A stretch of DNA of 27,763 nucleotides from contig NZ_DASYHS010000205.1 in the NCBI RefSeq assembly GCF_035998295.1, positions 1 through 27,763 on the forward strand, written 5' to 3'. Each line of letters opens with the position of its first letter. Positions within the stretch are counted from its first letter, which is position 1. Below are positions 1-6,326 of this stretch, in pieces. Source of the DNA: DASYHS01 sp035998295 (GTDB lineage Bacteria > Pseudomonadota > Alphaproteobacteria > Azospirillales > Azospirillaceae). The notes under the pieces are model-generated. The model worked only from the letters and a program-made list of their open reading frames with translations. It did not search any database and had not been told where the DNA came from. A program made the translations under genes and the position numbers.

Positions 1-408
1 GGCGCCGTCGTCGGCGGCATCGCCGCCGCGGCCGAGGCCGCCGAGGCCGAGAAGGCGGGGTTGTACGAGGTGCCCGACCTCGACGCGGCACCCGCGCCCG
101 ACCCTCCCGGCGACGACCCGTTGACCGAAGACGCCATCGACCTGGAGAAGGAGAAGATGGGCAAGCCGGCCTCCGCGCCGCACCCGCCCTTCTTCGATCC
201 CGCGCAAGGGGAATCCCGCGACTGGGCCTGCACCGCCGACCAGGCGCTCGCCGACGGCGCGCGGGTCGTCGCGATCCAGAACGGCCTCCTCGCCGCCAGC
301 GGGCGCTGGGGCGTGCGCTGCGACGGCGACGGCTTCCAGATCCGGAGCGGGCTGAGGCTCCCGGCCTATCGGTTCCACGTCGTGGATGCGCTGCTGCGGC
401 AGGCGTAG
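1..408 (+). CDS. 3' end of an unrecognised protein gene (5' truncated by window)
   Basis: The frame is open from base 1 to a TAG at 406-408, so this is the C-terminal 135 codons of a gene starting upstream. The visible part opens with a short Gly/Ala-rich stretch (AVVGGIAAAAEAAEAEKAG), continues with an acidic Pro-rich linker, and ends in a compact region with two cysteines (DWAC and GVRCDGDG). I do not recognise a family. A TTG at 61 is the first possible internal start, but the frame is coding-like upstream of it, so an internal start is unlikely. The next gene (446-1996) converges on it across about 37 bases. GC-rich codon use matches the housekeeping genes to the right rather than the adjacent accessory cluster, so this gene probably marks the native left flank. 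Confidence 0.6.
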   Translation, partial: GAVVGGIAAAAEAAEAEKAGLYEVPDLDAAPAPDPPGDDPLTEDAIDLEKEKMGKPASAPHPPFFDPAQGESRDWACTADQALADGARVVAIQNGLLAASGRWGVRCDGDGFQIRSGLRLPAYRFHVVDALLRQA

Positions 409-445
409 GGGGCGGCTGGGCGAACGTCGATGGATTAGATCGGGA

Positions 446-1996
446 TCAGAACCCATGCCGGCGCAGTTCCGCCGTAACACGCGCACGGGACGGGGCATCG
501 CGTGTCGGAAAGGCGGCGAAATAATCCGCTGCCGTGGCATCTGGCTTGCGCCGACGCACCTCCCGCCGCCAGTGGGCCGCTTGGTGGTGGCGGCCGGCCA
601 ACCCGTTGGCGGCGACCGCAATCATCGCGATCAGGTAATGCGCCCCGGATGTGGTGGCCGCGCGGTCGGCCCAGTGGGCCGCGGCCTGATGGTCTTCCTG
701 CTGAATCAGCATCTGCGCACGGACGCCGTGGATGCCGTAGAGCAACGGGTCGAGGGGGCTGAGATGCAGCGAGATGTCCAGAGCGGCCACCGTCGCAGGC
801 GCATTCCCGACCAGCATCGTGGTGAATGCCGAGGCATAAAAGCCCTGCGCGTAGTTCGGGTTCAGCGCCGTCGCCCGCGCCAGCCAATCGGCGGCGACTT
901 CGGGATCGTCCGTCAGCCAGAACGAGCGTCCCATGGTGAAGTTCGCGAACGGGTCGAGGGCGTCCAGTTCCAGGCTGCGCTCGGCGTGGCGCCGCGCGGC
1001 GCGCGCCGCGGTCGCGGGATCGGGGCTCAGGCGCAGGAAGGCGTCGAGAAAGCTGGTGAAGGACAGTCCCGCGTGGGCGCGCGCGAACCGCGGATCCGCC
1101 GTGACCGCCCGTTCGAAACAGGCCTGCGCAAGCGCCGTATCGACCGGCGTGAAGCGGTAGAGATGACCGAGGCCGACATGATAGTTGGCCCAAGCATCGA
1201 GCCCGTCTGGGCCGTTCAGCCGCGCGTGGCGCGCCTCGTTGAAGGGTATGTAGGTCTCGAGCGCCGAAACCAGATGCACCACGATCCGCGCCCTCAGATC
1301 GTCGATCTCGTCGAGGGGCGCGGTGAGCCGGTCAGCCCACAGAATTTCGCGGGAGTTGGTGTCGGTCAACTCCACCGTTACCGCAACGGTGCGATCCCGG
1401 CTTTCGATGATCCCGGACAGGACGTAGCGCGCCGCTAACGCCGTCGCCACCAGGTCCAGATCGGCGGTGGCTTGCCGGAAGCGGAAGGACGAGCCTCGCG
1501 CGATCACCGCCAGCCAGCGCAGCCGCGACAGCGCCTGGATGATCTCGTGCGGGATTGCTTCACCCAGAATGGCAAGCTCTGGCGGCATGGCGAGCGGCTG
1601 GAACGGCAGCACGGCGATCGAAGGGCGCCCGGCCGGATGCTGGGGCGGCTCGCAGACGGCTGTGGCCGAAGCCGCATGCGCCGGCGGCAAGGTCGCCACC
1701 TCCGGGATGAAGCGGAACCCCCGGCCATGCACGGTGCGGATCACTCCCTGTCGCACGCCGTCGTCGCCCACCGCCTGCCGGGCCGAGCGGATGCGACTGG
1801 AAATGCTCGCGTCTGAAACCGCCTGACCCTGCCAGACCGCTGCGACGATCTCGTCCTTCGTCACCATGCAGTCGTGGTTTCGGACGAGATGGATCAGCAG
1901 GGAGAGCACCTGCGGCTCGATCCGCACCGGTTCCCCGCAGCGGCTGAGCTGAAAGCGCTCCGGGTCAAGTCGGAACTCTCCGAATGTCCACGTCAT
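446..1996 (-). CDS. Winged-helix (OmpR/CadC-type) regulator with TolB-like and TPR region
   Basis: This 516-residue cytoplasmic protein has an N-terminal OmpR-type winged helix (about residues 1-98), with the typical FGEFRLDPERFQL start, the recognition region SDASISSRIRSARQAVGDDG and the wing RTVHGRGFRFIPEV. A TolB/adenylate-cyclase-associated type segment (RPSIAVLPFQPLA, about 124-225) follows, then helical TPR-like repeats from about 268 to 480 (ACFERAVTADPRFARAHAG; ATALNPNYAQGFYA). No transmembrane helix is seen, so it is not a CadC-like membrane sensor. No receiver or cyclase domain is present. It is divergent from the cupin gene across a 134-bp spacer holding paired GAATTC sites, so it is the likely regulator of the cluster on its right. 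The ATG at 1996 has no Shine-Dalgarno but has a TATACT box five bases upstream, suggesting a leaderless transcript. The ligand or partner sensed by the TPR region is unknown. Confidence 0.85.
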   Translation of the reverse strand: MTWTFGEFRLDPERFQLSRCGEPVRIEPQVLSLLIHLVRNHDCMVTKDEIVAAVWQGQAVSDASISSRIRSARQAVGDDGVRQGVIRTVHGRGFRFIPEVATLPPAHAASATAVCEPPQHPAGRPSIAVLPFQPLAMPPELAILGEAIPHEIIQALSRLRWLAVIARGSSFRFRQATADLDLVATALAARYVLSGIIESRDRTVAVTVELTDTNSREILWADRLTAPLDEIDDLRARIVVHLVSALETYIPFNEARHARLNGPDGLDAWANYHVGLGHLYRFTPVDTALAQACFERAVTADPRFARAHAGLSFTSFLDAFLRLSPDPATAARAARRHAERSLELDALDPFANFTMGRSFWLTDDPEVAADWLARATALNPNYAQGFYASAFTTMLVGNAPATVAALDISLHLSPLDPLLYGIHGVRAQMLIQQEDHQAAAHWADRAATTSGAHYLIAMIAVAANGLAGRHHQAAHWRREVRRRKPDATAADYFAAFPTRDAPSRARVTAELRRHGF

Positions 1997-2001
1997 GCGT
2001 G

Positions 2002-2037
2002 AGTATACAGCACAAATACCGAATTCTGCATGAATTC
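2002..2037 (-). promoter_or_regulatory. Candidate operator/promoter of the regulator: paired GAATTC sites and a TATACT -10
   Basis: Two GAATTC hexamers lie at 2021-2026 and 2032-2037, 11 bp start to start, so they face the same side of the helix. OmpR-type winged helices typically bind such direct repeats. On the minus strand TATACT (2007 to 2002) sits five bases before the ATG at 1996. A -35 would fall within the first repeat and is poor (TGCAGA), which fits autoregulation or activator dependence. The motif match is seen; binding is inferred. Confidence 0.45.
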
Positions 2038-2130
2038 TTCAGGACTCCGTCAAGCATGCCTGTAGCAAAAGACGTAGGCTGAACGGACTTGATGGAGCAG
2101 ACGGTACACGTCCCGAACAGAGGAAAAAAC

Positions 2131-2493
2131 ATGGATGCGATTGAAACCAGACGGTTCGAAAATCCCGACCAGTTCCTCGACATGAAGGAACGCGGAGGCA
2201 TTTCCATCGTCAAGATGGGCGACGGCAGCGCAGGAATGCGCGCGATATTCGAGCCCGGCTGGACCTGGGAGGCCGACGAGAAGCCGCTGCTCGGTTCGCC
2301 CGCCTCATGCCCGATGCAGCACACCGGCTACTGCATTTCGGGCAGCCTCATGGTCCGCATGGTCGACACGGGTGTCGAGACACGTATCGGCGTAGGCGAT
2401 TTTTTTGAAATCCCGCCGGGGCATGACGCCTATGTCGACGGCGCCGACCGGGTCGAACTGATCCTGTTCGCGCCTCCCGAACACCAACACTGA
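2131..2493 (+). CDS. Small single-domain cupin protein
   Basis: A 120-residue cupin. The second cupin motif is clear at about residues 87-101 (GVGDFFEIPPGHDAYV, His98). The first motif is reduced to MQHTGYCISGSLMVRM around His63, where only one of the usual two histidines remains. It may bind a metal or a small ligand, but no reaction can be assigned. It is much too short and divergent to be cysteine dioxygenase. The start was set at 2131 because AGAGGA lies just upstream at 2119-2124; an in-frame TTG/ATG at 2089/2092 would add 13-14 residues without a ribosome site. It is the first gene of the plus-strand accessory cluster and is divergent from the winged-helix/TPR regulator. Cupins of this size are often encoded next to such regulators, which suggests a sensing or small-molecule binding role. 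Confidence 0.8.
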   Translation: MDAIETRRFENPDQFLDMKERGGISIVKMGDGSAGMRAIFEPGWTWEADEKPLLGSPASCPMQHTGYCISGSLMVRMVDTGVETRIGVGDFFEIPPGHDAYVDGADRVELILFAPPEHQH

Positions 2494-2542
2494 CGGCCAC
2501 TCACTCCGGTTCGGTTCATCTTGAACAACCTTGGAGGGCAAC

Positions 2543-3130
2543 ATGATACGCATCTTGACATGTGCGGCAGTCCTGATGTCGGGAGCCGCCTTTGCCCAGA
2601 CCGATGTAGAAAAGATCGACGAGCCTGCGGCCCAGGCGAACGAGGACGCCATGATCGTGGAGGCGCTGAGCGCCGCCCCGCCGCAAGTCGCGGAAACGGC
2701 GACGGTCATGAACCTTGACGGCAAGGTGCTCCGCGAAGGTACGGGTGCCTTCACCTGCTTTCCCTCTCCACCCGATTTCGCCGGCCCGATGTGCTTCGAC
2801 GAGCGATTTGTGGGCTGGATGGACGCCCTGATGAATGGAGAGGCGCCGAATGTTTCAGGCGTCGGTTTTGCTTACATGCTGGCCGGCGATTCACCGACGG
2901 GCGGCGCGAGCAACATCGACCCCGCCGCACGTACTCCAACCGCCAACAACCAATGGGTCGTCGAGGGGCCGCACGTCATGATCATCGTGCCGGACGAAGC
3001 AATGCTCGCCGGTTTGCCGACCACTCCGGCCACGGAGGGCCCATACGTGATGTGGCCAGGTTCCCCCTACGCGCACGTGATGTGGCCGGTGGACAAGCGC
3101 GGCGAGCAACGGGCCGTAGCTGACCAGTGA
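2543..3130 (+). CDS. Exported protein of unknown function
   Basis: A 195-residue protein with a clear Sec signal peptide (MIRILTCAAVLMSGAAFAQ, cleavage after AFA at about residue 18), so it is probably periplasmic. The mature part has no recognised domain. It contains one cysteine pair (FTCFPSPPDFAGPMC), a Gly/Ser/Thr-rich loop and a striking near-repeat near the C-terminus: GPHVMIIVPDEAML, GPYVMWPGSPYAHVMWPVD. The paired HVM/YVM elements look like beta strands around a possible metal or ligand site, but this is inference. The ATG at 2543 follows GGAGG at 2533-2537. The gene lies 49 bp after the cupin gene and is probably co-transcribed with it. A terminator-like hairpin follows its stop codon. 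Confidence 0.75.
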   Translation: MIRILTCAAVLMSGAAFAQTDVEKIDEPAAQANEDAMIVEALSAAPPQVAETATVMNLDGKVLREGTGAFTCFPSPPDFAGPMCFDERFVGWMDALMNGEAPNVSGVGFAYMLAGDSPTGGASNIDPAARTPTANNQWVVEGPHVMIIVPDEAMLAGLPTTPATEGPYVMWPGSPYAHVMWPVDKRGEQRAVADQ

Positions 3131-3140
3131 TTTCAGATGC

Positions 3141-3162
3141 CCGCCATCACGGCTGATGGCGG
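3141..3162 (+). terminator. Hairpin after the exported-protein gene, weak U-tract
   Basis: CCGCCATCA (3141-3149) pairs perfectly with TGATGGCGG (3154-3162) around a CGGC tetraloop. It is followed by CGCGCAGATTT rather than a clean T-run. It starts 10 bases after the stop at 3130. It could be a terminator, an mRNA 3'-end stabiliser, or the first element of the structured leader of the next gene. Confidence 0.5.
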
Positions 3163-3181
3163 CGCGCAGATTTCCAACCTT

Positions 3182-3242
3182 TGCCGAACAGGGATTTCGG
3201 CATGCCTGCGGAGCGCGCCGCCCTTTGCATAAGACCGCAGGC
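3182..3242 (+). other. Structured leader before the CysK-like gene: two further stem-loops
   Basis: TGCCGAA (3182-3188) pairs with TTCGGCA (3196-3202) across a 7-nt loop, and GCCTGCGG (3204-3211) pairs with CCGCAGGC (3235-3242) across a 23-nt loop. Together with the hairpin at 3141-3162 this fills the 143-bp gap before the start at 3274. I do not recognise any known riboswitch class in it. A regulatory leader is possible but unproven. Confidence 0.35.
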
Positions 3243-3273
3243 GCGAGTTCGGCTTCCAGTAGGGAGATCAACA

Positions 3274-4362
3274 ATGCATACGACAGCGACAGGCCGAACG
3301 ACAGTTGGGCGCGGCCGCCTTTTCGACAGCATCCTTGAAACCGTCGGCGACACCCCGGTGATCCGGGTCAACAAGCTCGCGCCGGCCGGGGTGGAAGTCT
3401 ACGTCAAGGCCGAGTTCTTCAATCCGGCCGGGTCGGTCAAGGACCGGCTGGCGCTCAGCATCATCGAGGAGGCCGAGCGCGACGGAAGCCTAAGCCCCGG
3501 GCAGACGGTGGTCGAAGCTACGTCGGGCAACACCGGCATCGGGCTGGCCATGGTCTGCGCGGCGAAAGGCTATCCGCTGGTGGTGACGATGGCCGACAGC
3601 TTTTCGGTCGAGCGGCGCAAACTGATGCGGATGATGGGTGCGAAGGTCGTGCTGACGCCGCGGGCGGAAAAGGGCTTCGGCATGTATCGCAAGGCCGTGG
3701 AGCTGGCCGAGGCGAACGGCTGGTTCCTTGCCCGCCAGTTCGAAACCGAGGCCAACGCCCGCATCCACGAGAATACGACCGCCCGCGAAATCCTCGCCGA
3801 TTTCAGGAATCATCGGCTGGACTACTGGATCACCGGCTACGGTACGGGCGGCACTGTGACGGGCGTGGCCCGCGTCCTGCGTCGTGAGCGGCCCGAGACG
3901 AAGGTCGTCCTGTCGGAACCGGCCAATGCACAGCTTCTAGGCAGCGGCCATGCACAGTCGCGCAATTCCGATCGCTCGCCGGCCGAAAGCCACCCCGCCT
4001 TCAAGCCGCACCCGATCCAGGGCTGGACCCCCGACTTCATCCCCCATGTGCTGCAGGAAGCGGTGGACGACAGGCTCTATGACGAGCTGATCCCGGTGAC
4101 CGGCCCTGACGGCATCGCCTGGGCGCAGAAACTCGCACGGCAGGAAGGGATACTGACGGGTGTGTCCGGCGGATCGACCTTCGCAGTTGCCATGAAAATC
4201 GCCGAACGGGCCGAGGCGGGGACCGTCATCCTGTGCATGCTGCCCGACACGGGCGAACGCTACATGTCCACACCGCTGTTCGAGACGATCCCCGAGGACA
4301 TGACCGAAGAGGAAACGGCGCTGTCGCGATCGACGCCCGGTTTCCAGATGGCCGCCGAATAG
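3274..4362 (+). CDS. CysK-like PLP-dependent beta-substitution enzyme (cysteine synthase family)
   Basis: A 362-residue fold-type II PLP enzyme. The PLP lysine is Lys56 in NPAGSVKDR; the substrate loop TSGNTG is at 83-88; the phosphate-binding loop is GYGTGGTVTG; GVSGGSTFAV and CMLPDTGERY complete the family pattern. Family members replace the beta-substituent of O-acetylserine, O-phosphoserine or a related amino acid with a nucleophile such as sulfide, sulfite or an amine. The protein is longer than typical CysK. Where CysK has a short glycine-rich segment, this one carries a Ser/His-rich stretch (LLGSGHAQSRNSDRSPAES) before HPIQGWTPDFIP, so its substrate may differ from that of housekeeping cysteine synthase. 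The ATG at 3274 follows AGGGAG at 3261-3266. The next gene is a PLP decarboxylase, which suggests a two-step pathway to an amine. The exact reaction cannot be told from sequence. Confidence 0.8.
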   Translation: MHTTATGRTTVGRGRLFDSILETVGDTPVIRVNKLAPAGVEVYVKAEFFNPAGSVKDRLALSIIEEAERDGSLSPGQTVVEATSGNTGIGLAMVCAAKGYPLVVTMADSFSVERRKLMRMMGAKVVLTPRAEKGFGMYRKAVELAEANGWFLARQFETEANARIHENTTAREILADFRNHRLDYWITGYGTGGTVTGVARVLRRERPETKVVLSEPANAQLLGSGHAQSRNSDRSPAESHPAFKPHPIQGWTPDFIPHVLQEAVDDRLYDELIPVTGPDGIAWAQKLARQEGILTGVSGGSTFAVAMKIAERAEAGTVILCMLPDTGERYMSTPLFETIPEDMTEEETALSRSTPGFQMAAE

Positions 4363-4390
4363 GCCGGCACATATCGGAGGAACAACGATC

Positions 4391-4519
4391 ATGCGCGCCG
4401 TGGTGGTGCGCGTGGTGGTGCGCCCCGCCCCCCCCCGAAGCGGCGTGACGGGAAGTCTCCGCCGACGAACATTGCAGAGTGAGGAGGCGAGCAATGGACG
4501 CAGTCGCGAACGCAGTTGA
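4391..4519 (+). CDS. Candidate Val-rich leader peptide ORF before the decarboxylase
   Basis: GGAGG (4376-4380) is followed after ten bases by an ATG and codons for M-R-A-V-V-V-R-V-V-V-R-P-A-P-P. Two runs of three GTG codons recall the E. coli ivbL leader (AVVVVRVVVVV), which controls ilvBN by attenuation. A run of nine C residues (4428-4436) then sets the frame. As written, the ORF continues 42 codons to TGA at 4517-4519 and overlaps the decarboxylase start at 4494. With one C fewer it would be the 18-residue peptide MRAVVVRVVVRPAPPEAA ending at 4447. No convincing terminator/antiterminator pair with a U-run is visible between it and 4494; only a weak CGGCG (4441-4445) / CGCCG (4460-4464) pairing is seen. 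The other frame reads W-W-C-A-W-W but has no start codon nearby. Confidence 0.4.
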   Translation: MRAVVVRVVVRPAPPRSGVTGSLRRRTLQSEEASNGRSRERS

Positions 4520-5987
4520 GGCCGCCGAGGAAGAAACCCTCGACCCTGCGGATTGGGAACCGCTTCGCGTCCTTGCCCGCCGCATCGTGGACGACGCCAT
4601 CGACTATACCCGCGACGTTCGTAAACGTCCCCTCTGGCGGGACATGCCCCCCGACGTGCGCGCCCGGTTCCGCAGCCCGGTGCCGCAGGAGGGCCGGTCA
4701 CCGGCGGAGGTCTATGACGATCTGGCCGAAAACATGCTGCCTTACCCGATGGGCAACATCCATCCGCGCTTCTGGATGTGGTACATGGGGGCGAGCAACT
4801 TTACCGGCGCGCTGGGAGATTTTCTGGCCGCGATCCTCGGGTCGAATCTCGGTGGCGGCGACCATGCCGCGGCGGAGATCGACAAGCAGGTCGTCAACTG
4901 GCTGAAAGAGATGGTGGGCTATCCGGCGGCGGCCAGCGGCACGCTGGTCTCGGGCGGGTCGGTCGCCAATTTGATCGGGTTGACCGTGGCGCGCAACCGG
5001 ATGTCGGGCATCGACATGCGCGAACTGGGTGTAGGTGCGCTGAAAGCCCCCCTGCGATTCTATGGCTCCGACCAGATACATTCCTGTCACCAGATCGCCC
5101 TTGAGGCGATGGGACTGGGCAACCGGTCTCTCCGCCGCGTGCCCACGGACGCGGCCTGCCGGATCGACATTGGGGCCCTCCGCTCCGCCATGGCCGAGGA
5201 CCGGGCATCCGGTATTCAGCCCGCCTGTGTGATTGCGACCGCCGGCACGGTCAATACCGGCGCCATCGACGATCTGGACGCGATTGCCGACCTCTGCGCG
5301 GAGGAAGGTCTGTGGTTGCATGTGGACGGCTGCATCGGCGCGCTTCTGGCCATAGCGCCCGAAGGAAAAGCGCTGGTGCGCGGGATCGATCGGGCCCACT
5401 CCATCGCGCTTGACCCGCACAAATGGCTGCATGCGCCCTTCGAGGTGGGCTGCGCCCTGGTCCGCGATGCCGAGGCGCATTTCGGCAGTTTCACGCTGAC
5501 GCCCGAGTATCTCGAGAACGCACCGCGGGGCATCGCCTCGGGGGTCTGGTTGCACGACTTCGGCCTTCAGACATCACGGGGGTTTCGTGCGCTCAAGGTC
5601 TGGATGGCCCTTGAGGAACATGGGGTCGCCAAGTTCGGCCGCCTGATCGACCAGGACCTCGCCCATGCCCGTTACCTGACGGAACGGATCAAGGCGACAC
5701 CGGATCTGAAGATGTGCTTTCCGACCGCCATCAACATCGTCTGTTTTCGCTACGACCCCGGCGGGCTACCGGAGGCGGCGCTCAAACGGCTGAACACCGA
5801 AATCATGGTGCGCATGCAGGAAACCGGTATTGCCGCTGTTTCGGACACCACGGTCAACGAACGCCACTGTCTGCGCGCCGCGATCAACAATCACCGCACC
5901 ACCCGCGCCGATCTGGATGTCCTCGTCGACGAGGTTTCGCGACAGGGGGCGGCGCTGATGGGGGAAGTCTTTCATCACCCGCGTTGA
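4494..5987 (+). CDS. Group II PLP-dependent amino-acid decarboxylase
   Basis: A 497-residue member of the aromatic amino acid / glutamate / cysteine-sulfinate decarboxylase group (fold type I). The PLP lysine is Lys310 in ALDPHKWLHAP, the ring-stacking histidine is His196 in GSDQIHSC, and Asp278 (LHVDGCIGA) pairs with the pyridine nitrogen. The N-terminal substrate region (GNIHPRFWMWYMGASN) has the HPRF element of the family. The substrate cannot be read from sequence: aromatic amino acids, cysteine sulfinate/cysteate, valine or others are possible. The ATG at 4494 was chosen over a GTG at 4479 because GAGGAGG lies at 4481-4487. It follows the CysK-like gene by 131 bp with a candidate leader peptide in between, and is the last gene before the tRNA. 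Its likely role is decarboxylation of the CysK-like product. Confidence 0.85.
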   Translation: MDAVANAVEAAEEETLDPADWEPLRVLARRIVDDAIDYTRDVRKRPLWRDMPPDVRARFRSPVPQEGRSPAEVYDDLAENMLPYPMGNIHPRFWMWYMGASNFTGALGDFLAAILGSNLGGGDHAAAEIDKQVVNWLKEMVGYPAAASGTLVSGGSVANLIGLTVARNRMSGIDMRELGVGALKAPLRFYGSDQIHSCHQIALEAMGLGNRSLRRVPTDAACRIDIGALRSAMAEDRASGIQPACVIATAGTVNTGAIDDLDAIADLCAEEGLWLHVDGCIGALLAIAPEGKALVRGIDRAHSIALDPHKWLHAPFEVGCALVRDAEAHFGSFTLTPEYLENAPRGIASGVWLHDFGLQTSRGFRALKVWMALEEHGVAKFGRLIDQDLAHARYLTERIKATPDLKMCFPTAINIVCFRYDPGGLPEAALKRLNTEIMVRMQETGIAAVSDTTVNERHCLRAAINNHRTTRADLDVLVDEVSRQGAALMGEVFHHPR

Positions 5988-6028
5988 TCTCAACCGAACG
6001 CGCCGCGCCTATCAAGAACTGAACCGCG

Positions 6029-6074
6029 CTGGGTTTCCCGGCGGTTTCCTCGAGGCTGCAGTCAAGGAACCCAG
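6029..6074. terminator. Inverted repeat between the decarboxylase gene and tRNA-Ser
   Basis: CTGGGTTTCC (6029-6038) can pair with GGAACCCAG (6066-6074) with one bulged T and a 27-nt loop. On the plus strand it is followed by AAAAAG. No U-run follows on either strand, so termination is uncertain. It separates two converging units: the accessory cluster (plus) and tRNA-Ser (minus). Confidence 0.3.
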
Positions 6075-6099
6075 AAAAAGCGGAGTTTTTACAAGAGAA

Positions 6100-6192
6100 T
6101 GGCGGACAGAGAGGGATTCGAACCCTCGGTACGGCTTGACACCGTACGGCGGTTTAGCAAACCGCTGGTTTAAGCCACTCACCCATCTGTCC
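6100..6192 (-). tRNA. tRNA-Ser (anticodon GCU)
   Basis: Read on the minus strand, the acceptor stem GGACAGA/TCTGTCC closes a class II tRNA with discriminator G and an encoded CCA (6100-6102). The T arm is GAGGG-TTCGAAT-CCCTC. The anticodon loop TTTGCTAAA carries GCT (complement at 6156-6158), which reads AGC/AGU serine codons. A long variable arm, GTACGG...CCGTAC, is present as in all tRNA-Ser. Its 3' end faces the accessory cluster. A promoter for it lies at 6265-6294. Confidence 0.95.
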
Positions 6193-6264
6193 GCTGCTGC
6201 GCCGGCCCCGAGTGGCGGCGGGGAGGCGGCGACCGGCGGTGGAGTTCCCAGCCGGTGCGCGCGC

Positions 6265-6294
6265 ACTATATCGGCCGCTCCCGGCGACCGGCAA
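6265..6294 (-). promoter_or_regulatory. Promoter for tRNA-Ser
   Basis: On the minus strand TTGCCG (6294 to 6289), an 18-bp spacer and TATAGT (6270 to 6265) form a good sigma-70 promoter. Initiation would fall near 6258, giving a leader of about 65 nt before the tRNA at 6192. The rest of the gap (6193-6326) is GC-rich with nothing else recognised. Confidence 0.55.
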
Positions 6295-6326
6295 GCCCAA
6301 AAATCCGTCCTCCCTCAACGCACCCC

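Noticed and set aside
409..445. Possible left attachment site matching the tRNA-Ser 3' end
   Set aside because: I compared the tRNA end (TGGCGGACAGAGAGG on the plus strand) with this gap and the rest of the left side and saw no copy.
435..1438. Overlapping frames on both strands inside the winged-helix regulator
   Set aside because: They lack family similarity and ribosome sites, while the 446-1996 frame shows clear winged-helix and TPR features.
2131..2493. Cupin as a cysteine dioxygenase feeding a taurine pathway
   Set aside because: It is only 120 residues, lacks the two-His first cupin motif and shows no CDO signature.
4392..4448. Trp-rich leader peptide in the alternative frame (W-W-C-A-W-W)
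   Set aside because: The tandem TGG codons arise from the same GTGGTGGTG repeats shifted by one base; this frame has no ATG, GTG or TTG near the ribosome site, whereas the Val frame has an ATG.
6012..6266. 84-codon minus-strand ORF over tRNA-Ser
   Set aside because: It overlaps a well-formed tRNA and has no ribosome site or similarity.
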